Positions 39,534 through 49,003 of a stretch of 64,000 nt of DNA are shown piece after piece. Below the pieces are notes generated by a model. It ran no database searches. It was not told where the DNA came from and saw only the letters and a list, made by a program, of their open reading frames with translations. Source of the stretch: Heterocephalus glaber (lineage: Eukaryota; Chordata; Mammalia; Rodentia; Bathyergidae); the NCBI RefSeq assembly GCF_000247695.1, contig NW_004624734.1:7900633-7964632 (forward strand), read 5' to 3'. A program made the translations under genes and the position numbers. Position 1 is the stretch's first letter, and every line of letters starts with the position of its first letter.

Positions 39534-40804
39534 TTCTAGCCCAGGTCCCCCAGGACTCATGCGCACCTCTTATGCAAAAGGCATCTAGTCCGTCTCTAAG
39601 AGTTGCCTGAGTCCTAACAGTGTCAGCACTGCTGAAAAGCCCAAGCCCAAAGTCTCTGAAATTTCAAGCAAATTCTTAGCTGCAAGCCCCTGTACAAATG
39701 GAAAGTTAAACACTTCTAACATACAATAGCACAAGACAAACATTCCCATTGCAAAAGGTAGAAACAGGATAGAAAGGAATGGGGCCAAAACAAGACCGAA
39801 ACCCAGCAGGGCAAAGAGTAGATCCTGTAGCTCCATGGCCAGCACCCCGGACAATCGGCGGCAAGATTTAAACTCCAAAGGGCTTCCTGAGGTGCTCTAC
39901 TCCCAAGACACTGCCAATGGCTGTAGCCCTCCTGGCTTCTCTCTTGGGCTGGCTTTTCTCACTTCTTGCAGCTTTCCTCAGACAACCCACCTTCCTGGCT
40001 TCTCCAACCTTCTGGGGTCTCCACGGCACTTTCAGCTTCACACTCACAGCTTCACCCACTGCCCTCTCAGAGACACACTGCCTGGCCTCCCAGGCCTCCT
40101 TCTGAAATCTGGGTGGAAGCCTTCCTGACCCTACAACTCTTGCATTCTGCATGCCTGTAAAACTAGCACCACGTGGATGACACCAAGGTCTGCTGCCAGC
40201 TGCAGCGGTAGCTGAGGCCTTTTGCATTTTTCATCTTTTTAATGCTAATCTTTCCAGCAACCAAGGTCTCTGCTCCATCTTTGCAGGTCCCAACTTTACT
40301 GGAGCTTCCTTTCTGGCCAAACTCAAAACTTTTAAAATCATTCTGCTGGGCCATTTGCTCTTGATTCTCAACACAGAGCTGACTAAACATCCCAACTGTA
40401 TCCATGCTACCACCTCAACAATGGACTGCCTTGAAATTTCTTCTGCCAGATTAATTCGTCTACCACCCTTAATGCCAGTCTCCTGCAATGTCTCTGGACA
40501 TGGGCAAAATGCAGACCAATTTTCTACCAGAGCATAACAAATATGGCCTGGAGTCCGACTGCCAATAGAATCCTTCCCAACAGACACCGCCTGAGCCTGG
40601 TGTTTACCAGCTACATTTCTATCAGCATTCTGGTCTTCTGAGCTCCGACCCAAATCTCCATTAAGCGTGTCTCACAGTATGCTAGGGATGCTTCCCCAGT
40701 AGGCAACCCTAAATCTTTCCAAACTCTTCCCAGAAGCCAGTGCCAGAGACTTCTGAACCAGGCAGCACCACAGCAAGGACCCCACTGCTCTCAGGACCTA
40801 AATC
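39534..40804 (-). mobile_element. MaLR internal region
   Basis: 1.27 kb between two same-direction LTR copies. It carries no recognisable gag, protease, reverse transcriptase or envelope, as is usual for MaLR elements. A 97-codon open frame at 39585-39878 (minus) has hydrophobic leucine/phenylalanine-rich stretches but is probably an accidental or decayed frame. Confidence 0.75.
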
Positions 40805-41000
40805 TGTCTTAGTTACTTTCTCATCACTGAGACCCAATACCTGACACCCACAACTCTTAAAGGAGGAGAGGCTGATTTTGGCTTACAGGTTGTAGAGGAT
40901 TCAGTCCATAGTTGGCTGTTCCAAGACAGAGCAGCATGGCAGAGAGAGATCATGGCAGACAGGCAGGAAATGGAGACGGATCAAGGGAGGAGGAGGGGTG

Positions 41001-41069
<69 letters not shown>

Positions 41070-41187
41070 ATAAATGCCCACAGTGACCCCTCTCTTCCCT
41101 CCAGGCTTCACCTCCAAACATCACACCCAGCCATAAGCCCATCTGTGGACTAATCCAGCGATGAGTATCACACACCCATCATCCAGT
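40805..41187 (-). mobile_element. MaLR 5' LTR, interrupted by (TA)n
   Basis: Second copy: 'tgtcttagttactttctcat' to 'tgagtatcacacacccatca'. It lacks the roughly 65 bp present at the end of the partner LTR and has a (TA) expansion inside. Confidence 0.8.
40999..41067. repeat. (TA)n microsatellite
   Basis: About 34 TA units inside the right MaLR LTR, preceded by tgtatgtata. Not present in the partner LTR. Confidence 0.97.
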
Positions 41188-41189
41188 TG

Positions 41190-41400
41190 ATGCCGTGTGT
41201 TGGGTCTGAGCGATGGATTCTAGGTTCTTGTGTATGGCCAGAAAAGAACTGCAAGTGTACCCTTAATGGTAAAAGAAAAAGCAGTTACATTTATTGAAGA
41301 TAACCTGAAGGTGTGCTCAGGGAGACCTGTGCCAACAGAGAAAAAAGTGGGGACGGCAGGGGAAGTGGCAAAGGTGAAGATAAAGCAGGCTTTTGCATTT
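41190..41400 (-). mobile_element. Possible LTR 3' fragment
   Basis: On the minus strand 'cttcaataaatgtaactgct' is followed by a pyrimidine stretch and ends near 'cagacccaacac', resembling the R-U5 end of an LTR. It abuts the MaLR element. The family could not be named. Confidence 0.35.
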
Positions 41401-41969
41401 TAAAAGATGTACACCTCAGCCCGGATGCCTCTGCGGGCCTCCTGCGGGCCTCCTGCAGGCTGGGCTGGTTGCCGTGCCCAGGCGGTGAGGAAGGACAGCC
41501 CTACACCTGCTGCCCTCAGCTCCTCGAGTTAGAACTACCTCAGCCCAGCCCGTGCCATGCTCTCCACCCAGCCACCAGGACCGAGAGCCAAAATGAACCT
41601 CTGTTCTTCACAAGCCTCCCAGGCTGGGGTTCTCTGTCACAGCAGTGAGTGGACTGAGCCAGGCTCTCTGAGGACTGCGGGGGGCAAGCTGAGAGGGCCT
41701 GTGTTCTCGAGGTTCAGGTCAAGCCTGGTCCTGGCCTCGGTCCTCAGACTGCCTCGAGCTGGTTGGGCCTGGCTCCCGCTGTGCCTGTGGGAGCCTCCCC
41801 ATCAGCATCCTCGGCATCCAAGGCTGGCAGTCCTGGTCACTCCCTGAGCCACATCCAAGGGGGTGGTCTGAGAACTTACATAGCAGCCCACACATTCTAT
41901 GTAAAGGGTGAGGAAAAAAAATACTTTTAGCTTCGGTGCATTTGCATTCATTCATTCACTCATTCATTC

Positions 41970-42078
41970 AAGACAGGGTCCTGCTATGTAGTCCAGGCTA
42001 GCTTTGAACTCATCGGGATCCTCTGGCGTTGGTCTCCTGAGTACTGGGATTCCAAGAGTATGCCACCAGGCCCGGCAA
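41970..42078 (-). repeat. B1 SINE
   Basis: 'caagacagggtcctgctatg', 'tagtccaggctagctttgaa', 'gagtactgggattccaagag'. An ATTC-type run (cattcattcactcattcatt) lies at its A-tail side. Confidence 0.88.
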
Positions 42079-42726
42079 TTTTCATCTTTAGATTGGTGAA
42101 ATGGAGGCAGCATGTAAAAAGCAATGATCGTCACAGTAACTTCATGTCTGTTTTATGACGAGCTAGAAGAAAGGAGCTCCCACTCCCCAGCAATAGAAGG
42201 GACAAGCAAGGGGAAATGTCAGTTACCCTGAGTTGATCAGCACACTTCGTATACAATGTTGAAATAGTGACCTGTACCCCATAAATATGTACAATTATTT
42301 CCTCTTAATTAAAAAATAAAATTGAATAAAGAAAACTTTTGACAAATCTGGTGGATTCCAAAAATATTTTAAGTAAACTGGTTACATATATTCTGTGATT
42401 TTTAAAAGTCATGTAAAATATTTTTCCGCTAGTTTTTCCCCGAGTTCTGGTTTTGTTTTTCTTTTATGAGACAAGGTCTGAAAAGTTGCCCAGGCTCTCT
42501 GTGACTTGCGTCTTCCTACCTCTACCCCCGGTAGCTCCCCTCTGCTTTTCCTCTAACTTTGACTTTCTTTTTTTTTTTTTTCATTCTTGAGAATTAACTT
42601 TAGGTGCCCTTTAAATAGTTTTCTAAGAGGTTATTCAAGACATTCACGTAGATTTCAGTTCTTGAAATAGCAATTCAATATCTTCTTATTGTGTCCTTTA
42701 GTTCTACTTCAGTAAGTTTTGCAATA

Positions 42727-42806
42727 CAAAGCTGGGGCTGCAGCTCCAGAACCCTGGCCTAGCATGTGTGAGACTCTGGCTTCTGTCCCCAGCACTGCAA
42801 GAAGAA
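42727..42806 (+). repeat. ID-type SINE
   Basis: 'aagctggggctgcagctcca', 'cctggcctagcatgtgtgag', 'ctgtccccagcactgcaaga'. Confidence 0.78.
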
Positions 42807-42875
42807 AACAATTACAATATAAATAAAATATGAATGTCATGTAGTAAATTCACATTCATGTGGGAATGTTTGTTG

Positions 42876-43093
42876 TCCCCCCCCCCCCACTGGGGATGGA
42901 ACCCAGGGCCTCGGGGGGCAAACACACCCTATCACTAACCTTCATCCCATTCTCCCCCTGTCCCTTTTTTCTCTTTTTAAATTTTGAGACAGGGTGTCGC
43001 TTAAATTTCCCAGGATGGCCTTGAACTTGTGATCCTCCTGCCTCAGCCTTCCATGTAGCCACCATTACAGGCGTACACCGCTAAAACCCAGCT
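42876..43093 (-). repeat. B1+ID dimer, reverse
   Basis: Begins with a C12-13 run, then ID 'actggggatggaacccaggg', T-rich joint, then B1 'gagacagggtgtcgcttaaa' to 'attacaggcgtacaccgcta'. Confidence 0.85.
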
Positions 43094-43544
43094 TGTTTTA
43101 TGGTATGTTTTTATATTTAGCATGATAATCACCTAGAATTAACTTTGTTTACCTAATAAAGAAATAAGATAACTCCCCCCAAAAGGACTATGTATTTTCT
43201 AAGCATTTACAAACATGATGGCAAGAAAAAGTGTGGAAAACAAAGCTTCGTTCCTTTCCAGGCCCCTGAGTGGCCTCCCTGGGGCTGGTTGTGTCCCTTG
43301 CCGTCCCCTGAGCAATGAGAAGAGGCGGCCCTCTGATTCAGGCAGGCCTGGCCTGGCGAAGGACAGAGGAGCGCAGCCACGAGTTTCAGTGCAGTTCGGT
43401 TATCACAGGCGGCGGTGGGCAGAAGAGAGCAGCTGAGCTTTTCCTGGTGGTAGGAAATGGGTTGGGGCAGAGGACGGAGCTGCTGAGGGGCAGTGCACAG
43501 GCTGAGAACGGAATCTGGGTCAAAAGCCACCAGCTGGGACCCTG

Positions 43545-43728
43545 CTATAGTGGCAGCTGCCTGTAGTCCCAGCCCTTCTGGGAAGCTGAGGCAAGAAAAC
43601 CACAAATTCCAGTCCCACCTGGAGGAGCTGGTGGGTTGGTGTGATCCTGTCTTGAAGTAAATAATAAAAAGGGCTGGGGATGTAGCTCAGAGCGAAGGCC
43701 CTGGGTTCACCCTCCAGTACCAAAAAAC
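43545..43728 (+). repeat. B1+ID dimeric SINE
   Basis: 'tagtggcagctgcctgtagt', joint 'agtaaataataaaaagggct', ID 'ggggatgtagctcagagcga', 'gggttcaccctccagtacca'. Confidence 0.88.
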
Positions 43729-43919
43729 AAAACAAAAAACACCGGCTGGGGTGACTGAGGAATCGGGGGAGGTGGGCAAGGCCAGTGGGCACAGATGGGG
43801 CAGTGCCCAGGGGTGCAGAGAGGCTGTGCTGGACTGTCAGGAAGCTCCCAGAGTTCCATCTGCAGCCTGACCACTGTGGTCAGCAGTGTGGGGAAAGCTT
43901 GGCATGAACCCAGGAAGCT

Positions 43920-44450
43920 GAGATGCCGCAGAGGAGTGTGCGGCTGAAGACTCGAAAGACCCGGGAGGGAAAGAAGCCCTCACAGGCTAGGTGCCAGCCT
44001 GAGTGTGGCCCACTGAGCCCCCCAGCATCCGGGCTGGAGGCGGTGGGGCGGGACCAGGTTTCCTCCCCATCGAGCTCCTTGCCAGAGCCCCCTTCCCACC
44101 ACGGGGACAGCAGTGGTGTCTTCCTCTCAGGGTACTGGGAGCCGATGGGGCAGACAGGGAAAACAGCTGCGTGGTGACAGGTGCCCAGCGGACAAGAGCC
44201 GCCCCCAGCAAGAACCCCGAGATCACAGCAGCCACCCCCGGCCGGGCCGGCCGGCTCAGCACCGAAGTCTGAAGCTTGTTCTGTTGGATTCCAAAGCCAG
44301 ACGCACGACCTCCAGGTGAGGTCCACCCCTCGCCAGGGGGCGACTGACAGGAGTGTCCCCCGGGAGGATGGCACCCGGCAGTCAGTGTCCTGCGAGGCGG
44401 AGCAAACCCGCTGTGTCCTCCATGAGCCAGAGGCACGTGAAGGGGCTGAC
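43920..44450. promoter_or_regulatory. CpG-enriched patch, candidate regulatory region
   Basis: By hand count about 29 CpG dinucleotides in roughly 530 bp, with high GC, against the CpG-poor surroundings. It lies about 8 kb upstream of the SYNE3 start codon. No TATA box or clear first exon was recognised. It might be an alternative promoter or only a GC-rich segment. Confidence 0.35.
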
Positions 44451-45195
44451 AGAGCTGAGAAAGGGACCCCAGACATCTGCCACCATGAGGCCAGAGACAA
44501 GAAGGGGGAGGTGACGTTGCCAGTCCTGGGCTGGGGGCTCTAAGCTGCAGGAACCAGAGCAGAGGAGACCCTGGGGACCTAGCCGTGGCCCGCCAGGAGC
44601 CCGGGTGATGTGGCCCACAGGGGCTGTGACCATGGGCACAGCAGGGCACAGGAGGACCGGAGGTGAGGGCCCCGGGCTGGGCTGCTTGGGCTGCCACGTG
44701 AGGACAGCAAAGGACGCAGCTCCCACTGCCCCGGTCCAGGCCGAGAGCACACAGCCACGCTGAGGTTTGGCCTCCGGGGACCGGCCTTTCAGGGAGGACA
44801 GGGCACTCCTTGGGGCCGGCCCCTACCAGGGAGGCACAGTGGACCCGGCTCTGCGGCTGGATCCTCTCCTCTCCCCTCCCCATCTTGCTGGGCCTGGCCA
44901 GGATGAAGCCCCCGCTTAGCTCTGCAGCACTGGGGAGAGGCTGACGCCCCGAAAGGACCAGGCTGGGGCAGCCTGCCTCAACTCCTACCCTAATGGCAAT
45001 TTCACACTTCTTCGGGACTCAGCCAACACTGTGATGCTGCTTGATAAGCAGGGGTCTGGGAAGCCCATTCAGAACGGAGCAAAGCCCTTAGGGAGCACCC
45101 TTAAAGCACACAGTTTCCCAGAGTGACTGTCACGTGGCTGGTATTATTTGTCCCATTCTACAAAGAGGGAAACCAAGGCTCGGAGAAGCAAATTA

Positions 45196-45555
45196 CAGTG
45201 GACCCTTGAGTTACGACCAGCCTGACATACGAACTTGGGTTACGACGGGAATTTTAGCTTCAACTTACGAACAAAGTCTTGAGTTAGGAACCAAATGTCC
45301 GTTGCTTGTGGTTCCAGATGGTCTCAGATACAGATTTAACTCTTAAAGAGTTCTGGAAGGAACATGACAGCATCCTCTCCTGTGTGGGGTTAACTGAGAA
45401 ATCCTGGGCATTGTCTCTCCGAGGACACTGAGATCTGCCTGTGTACAGGAGAGAGACTTGAAGGCTGTGTAGAGGAGCCTGAGCCTTCAATTGACCAACT
45501 TGAGTTACAACCAGCCCTCTTGAACAAATTGAGTTTGTAAGTCAAGGGTCCACTG
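45196..45555. mobile_element. Tigger-like MITE with terminal inverted repeats
   Basis: Left end cagtggacccttgagttac; the right end, reverse-complemented, reads cagtggacccttgacttac, 18 of 19 matching. TA precedes the left end; the right target-site copy is degraded (TG). Internal 'gagttacgaccagcctgaca' and 'acttgagttacaaccagccc' blocks extend the symmetry. At 360 bp it is too short to encode a transposase. Confidence 0.85.
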
Positions 45556-45606
45556 TGCCTGCCAAAAAATACTGGGTCCAGGACTGACAGTAGTATCAGC
45601 CAGCCC

Positions 45607-45793
45607 GGCACAGAAATGGACGCCTGTAATCCCAGTTACACGGAGGCTGAGGCAGGACGGCAAGTTCAAGGCCAGCCTGGGCAACTTAGTGAGACCCTGT
45701 CTCAGAATAAAATTTAAGAAGGGCTGGGGGTGTAACTTAGAAGTACAGCACTTACCTAGTGAGGTTCTAGGTTCAATTCCCAGCTCTGTAAAA
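45607..45793 (+). repeat. B1+ID dimeric SINE
   Basis: 'aatggacgcctgtaatccca', 'ttcaaggccagcctgggcaa', joint 'gaataaaatttaagaagggc', ID 'tgggggtgtaacttagaagt', 'aggttcaattcccagctctg'. Confidence 0.92.
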
Positions 45794-46957
45794 AGAAAAA
45801 AAAGTAACAGCCAATAATTATTTGACATTCTACATGCACCTAGCTCTAATAAAATGTTTATAGCTGTAAACTTATCCTACACAGATTCAGTGAGACACTA
45901 TTCTCCCCACTTTGTAGGTGAGAATATCGAGGTTCCAGTGATACTAAGAACACTGCTGACGTCACAGGGATGCTAAACGGCAGAGGCAGGACTTGAACCC
46001 TGGATGGCCCAGGTCCAAAGCCTTTTCTCTTAAACACCATCTCCCCCACAGCTTGCATGGCCCTGCCTGTACCCCCAGGACCCTGCTGAGTGCTGCCATG
46101 TTGAGTTGGAGCTTGGGGAGCCAGCCCTCTGCTGGTCATCTTCAGGGGGGCATCTAACATCCAGAAAGGTGACCCCAGGCTATAAGCCTAGGCCTCTGCT
46201 CAGGGCATTAGAGTTGAGGACAAGCAGCTGTGTCCCTAGCTGCCAGCAGCCTGTCTTACTGTGCCAACTGCTGCAGCCCTGGGCCAACCCAGCTGCCCAC
46301 TGACACTTTGTTCTTGCCCCTGGTCAGGGACTGGATTGTGACTCTAGTAAAGCCCAGCCCCCAGGGCAGCCCTGTGAGCACAGAGTCTCTCGGGCAGGGG
46401 CTGCCCACCACAAACTGACCCGGAGTTCCTGCAGGGCGGTTCCCGGTGGTGACTCACTCGGCTCTGGTGACTCAGTCCTGCCCTGTCACACACAGCCCCC
46501 ACCCTTCCAGCTCCTTCCCGATGCCCTTGGACACACAAATAAAATTCCAGGAACTGAGCTGCGGCTGGTTTTAATCCCGGAGCTCATTCCAAGTGGATTC
46601 TGGGAAACGCTCTGATTCCCTGTGAGCTAGGGTGCTGCTGCAAGGCTGGAGTCCTGGTGGCTGAGTGGATGGTCCTCACCATTCTCCCTTGTGTGCCATT
46701 AACAGAAGGTGATTCTGAGAGCTGAAGGTGGGAGGGGGAGGCCGGGGGATTCCTGAAGAGCATACAGTAGGCGCCGGTCCAGAGCCCACACGTTATCCTA
46801 CGTAATCCTACAGCAGTGTGGCTCAGCAGCTGCATTAGGGACAATCCCTGGTTTTACCCCATCCTAGTGTAGCCGTACAGAGGCTTGGACAGGTCAAGGC
46901 ACCGCACAAAAGTCACAGGCTTCAGGGGCCACAGTCACCTCTGCCCACTGTCTACAC
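45794..46957. other. Non-coding segment with MIR
   Basis: A reverse MIR occupies about 45890-46040 ('ccactttgtaggtgagaata', 'gaggcaggacttgaaccctg'). The rest is unique sequence. Confidence 0.65.
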
Positions 46958-47282
46958 AGCCAGCCCCCTGTGTCCTTGGTTCCACACCCATGGGCTCAAC
47001 CAACTATGGATCCAAAGTATTTTGAAAGTAACTGCATTTGTACTAGACACACAGACCTTTTTCTTGCCATCATTCCCTAAGACATGTAGTGTAACAACTA
47101 TTTATATGGGGTTATAGTTATATTGGGTTTCGTAAATAATCCAGAGAGGAGGTGAGGTGTACAAGGCTGTGTGCAGACACCATGCAAATACTGCATCATT
47201 TTGTGCAAGGCTGCTGTGCAGCCGTGGGTTTTGTTATCTCTGAGGGTGCTGTGCCCAATCCCAGGGGTACCGAGGGTCACTG
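46958..47282 (+). mobile_element. MER2/Tigger-type DNA transposon relic
   Basis: Begins 'cagccagccccctgtgtcct' with 'tgggctcaaccaactatgga', the MER2 opening. The middle 'aatccagagaggaggtgag' and 'gcaaatactgcatcattttg' fit the same family, and it closes 'caatcccaggggtaccgagg'. A non-autonomous pogo/Tigger fossil. Confidence 0.85.
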
Positions 47283-47644
47283 GGGAGGTTACACAGGGAG
47301 CTCAGCCTGGTTGTGAGGTCCACTTTCACTACAGCAACAAAGGGATGGCCCGAGAAGGCTCTCCAGACGAGGGCTCTGAAAGTGGCTCAAAGTCAGCCCC
47401 GCCAACAGAGACAAAGGACCCTCAAACACCTGCTGCTCTCCGGCCCACGGCCCCCCAAATCCACGGACTCCAAACCAGCACCTCTAAACTCTCCTGGAGA
47501 AGTAACCCAAGTCCTCCCTGACCAGGTGCTGCTGGAGGACGCCAGCATTTCTCCCTGGGAAACCGCCCTTGGCAACTCGAAGTCCAAATGTACCGGCTGA
47601 GAGGGGAGAGAAGGAAGGAAGGCAACTAAGTCAGAAAGAAACCA

Positions 47645-47688
47645 GGGCAGGGCTAGGGCAGGGCTGGGGCAGGGGCAGGGGCAGGGGG
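47645..47688 (+). repeat. (GGGGCA)n G-quadruplex-type array
   Basis: Tandem gggcag / gggcta / ggggca units: nine or so G-runs of 3-5 with 2-3 nt spacers in 44 bp. Confidence 0.9.
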
Positions 47689-48284
47689 CACCCGGGTCCC
47701 CAGGAGGGGTAGGCAGGGCCGGGGCTCCGAGGGGTGGGCCTTAGCTCCCTGGCCCAGATTCAATTGGCTCAGGCTCCAATTGGCCAGTCAGAGGCTGTGA
47801 GGGTTCAGAAGGCCTTAGGCACTCCCAGGCAGTGGGCACAGCAGGGCAGAGGGCAGGAGGCAGGGACTGACCAGCCGTCTGCTGCAGACCAGACGATGCT
47901 GGGCAGAGAGTCAGGGGACTGTCTGGGCTGGCTGGGACATGGAGCTCCCGGTTCCAGGCTGATGTGCCAGGTGCCTCAGGGCAGCCAGGCTGGCCTCTGA
48001 GTTGGGAAACAGCATTATTGGGACGACTGGCTTTTCACATCGGTGGGCCATGACCAGCCCATTTGTTGTGAAATCGGTTCAGGGGTCTTGATCACAAGGG
48101 TTTTACAAAGAAAGAAAAGAGAACAGAAAAGATCGAAGTGCCTTGCGAGGACTAGCGGGAAATGTTTTGCGAAACTTCTGCTTGGCTTGCAGATGGGTCA
48201 CACCTCCGTGAGTGCAGACTGTATTTCTCCCTGAGGTTGAGAACACACAACACAAAACCAAAACCTTGTGGGGTACAGGGACAA

Positions 48285-48410
48285 GTCCAGTGGCTGTCCT
48301 GGGTCCTCAGAACCACCTCGAGGGCTGCTCAAGCATGCTGCTGGGCCCACCCCAATTCCAAATTAGTAGGGAGGAGTAGGACCTGAGAATGTGCATTTTT
48401 AACTAGTTTC
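48285..48410 (+). mobile_element. MER5-like hAT relic
   Basis: 'gtggctgtcctgggtcctca', 'ctgctgggcccaccccaatt' and 'ctgagaatgtgcatttttaa' follow the layout of MER5-family elements. Diverged. Confidence 0.5.
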
Positions 48411-48983
48411 CAGGGAATGTCGGTGAGCCAGGGGATGAGAGGCTATCTAAGGCTCCTGCGGGAGAGAACGTGGCCCAGCTACGGTGCATTAGTGTGTGCA
48501 CATATTTGCGGGTGGGTGTATTGCTCATATATGGTGCACGGGTCAGGGAAGTTGGAGCTACACGTTACCAGGTTTGGGCCGACCAGGGTTTGGTAGGCCA
48601 AGACCAGAAATCAAAAGTAATCAAAATTCACCCGAATGCGAACCCCCTCTCCCTTTCCTGGTCCAGAACAGCAGGGCAGGCTTCCTCCCCGGGAAGGGAC
48701 CCGTGGGGCTGGGCCCCTGGCTCCCTCCCCAATTTCCACCTCCGTCTGCCTCCCTGTGGCAGCTCCCCCAGTGGATCAGAGGTTCCGGGCCTGGGAGTCC
48801 CCCGAGGGAGCAGGAGGCTCCCTCAAGCCAGGTCCCCCAGCTCTCTGCCACCCTGCCCTGGAGACCCTGGGCCCCACCACAGGGTCTGTTTCCTGTTCCC
48901 CAGCCCCTCACGCCTTCCCTGCACCTCACCTCTGCATGGAGCTCAGGGCCCTGGTACGCAGGGAAGAGAGAGGCTTCTTCCTG

Positions 48984-49003
48984 CCCCCCCCCCCCCCCCC
49001 CCC
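48984..49003 (+). repeat. C20 homopolymer
   Basis: Twenty consecutive C (G on the SYNE3 sense strand). Length in the assembly may be unreliable. Confidence 0.85.

Larger units (their letters stand above)
41401..45195. other. Upstream non-coding segment
   Basis: Contains SINEs at 41970-42078, 42455-42540 (weak), 42727-42806, 42876-43093 and 43545-43728. An AT-rich stretch at 42090-42720 is probably old repeat. 43920-44450 is CpG-enriched. No coding exon is supported: long open frames here overlap on both strands and show no homology I recognise. Confidence 0.6.

Noticed and set aside
43987..44883. 298-codon minus-strand open frame
   Set aside because: It lies in GC-rich, CpG-enriched sequence with overlapping frames on both strands, has no recognisable domain or splice context, and has arginine/glycine/proline-biased composition.
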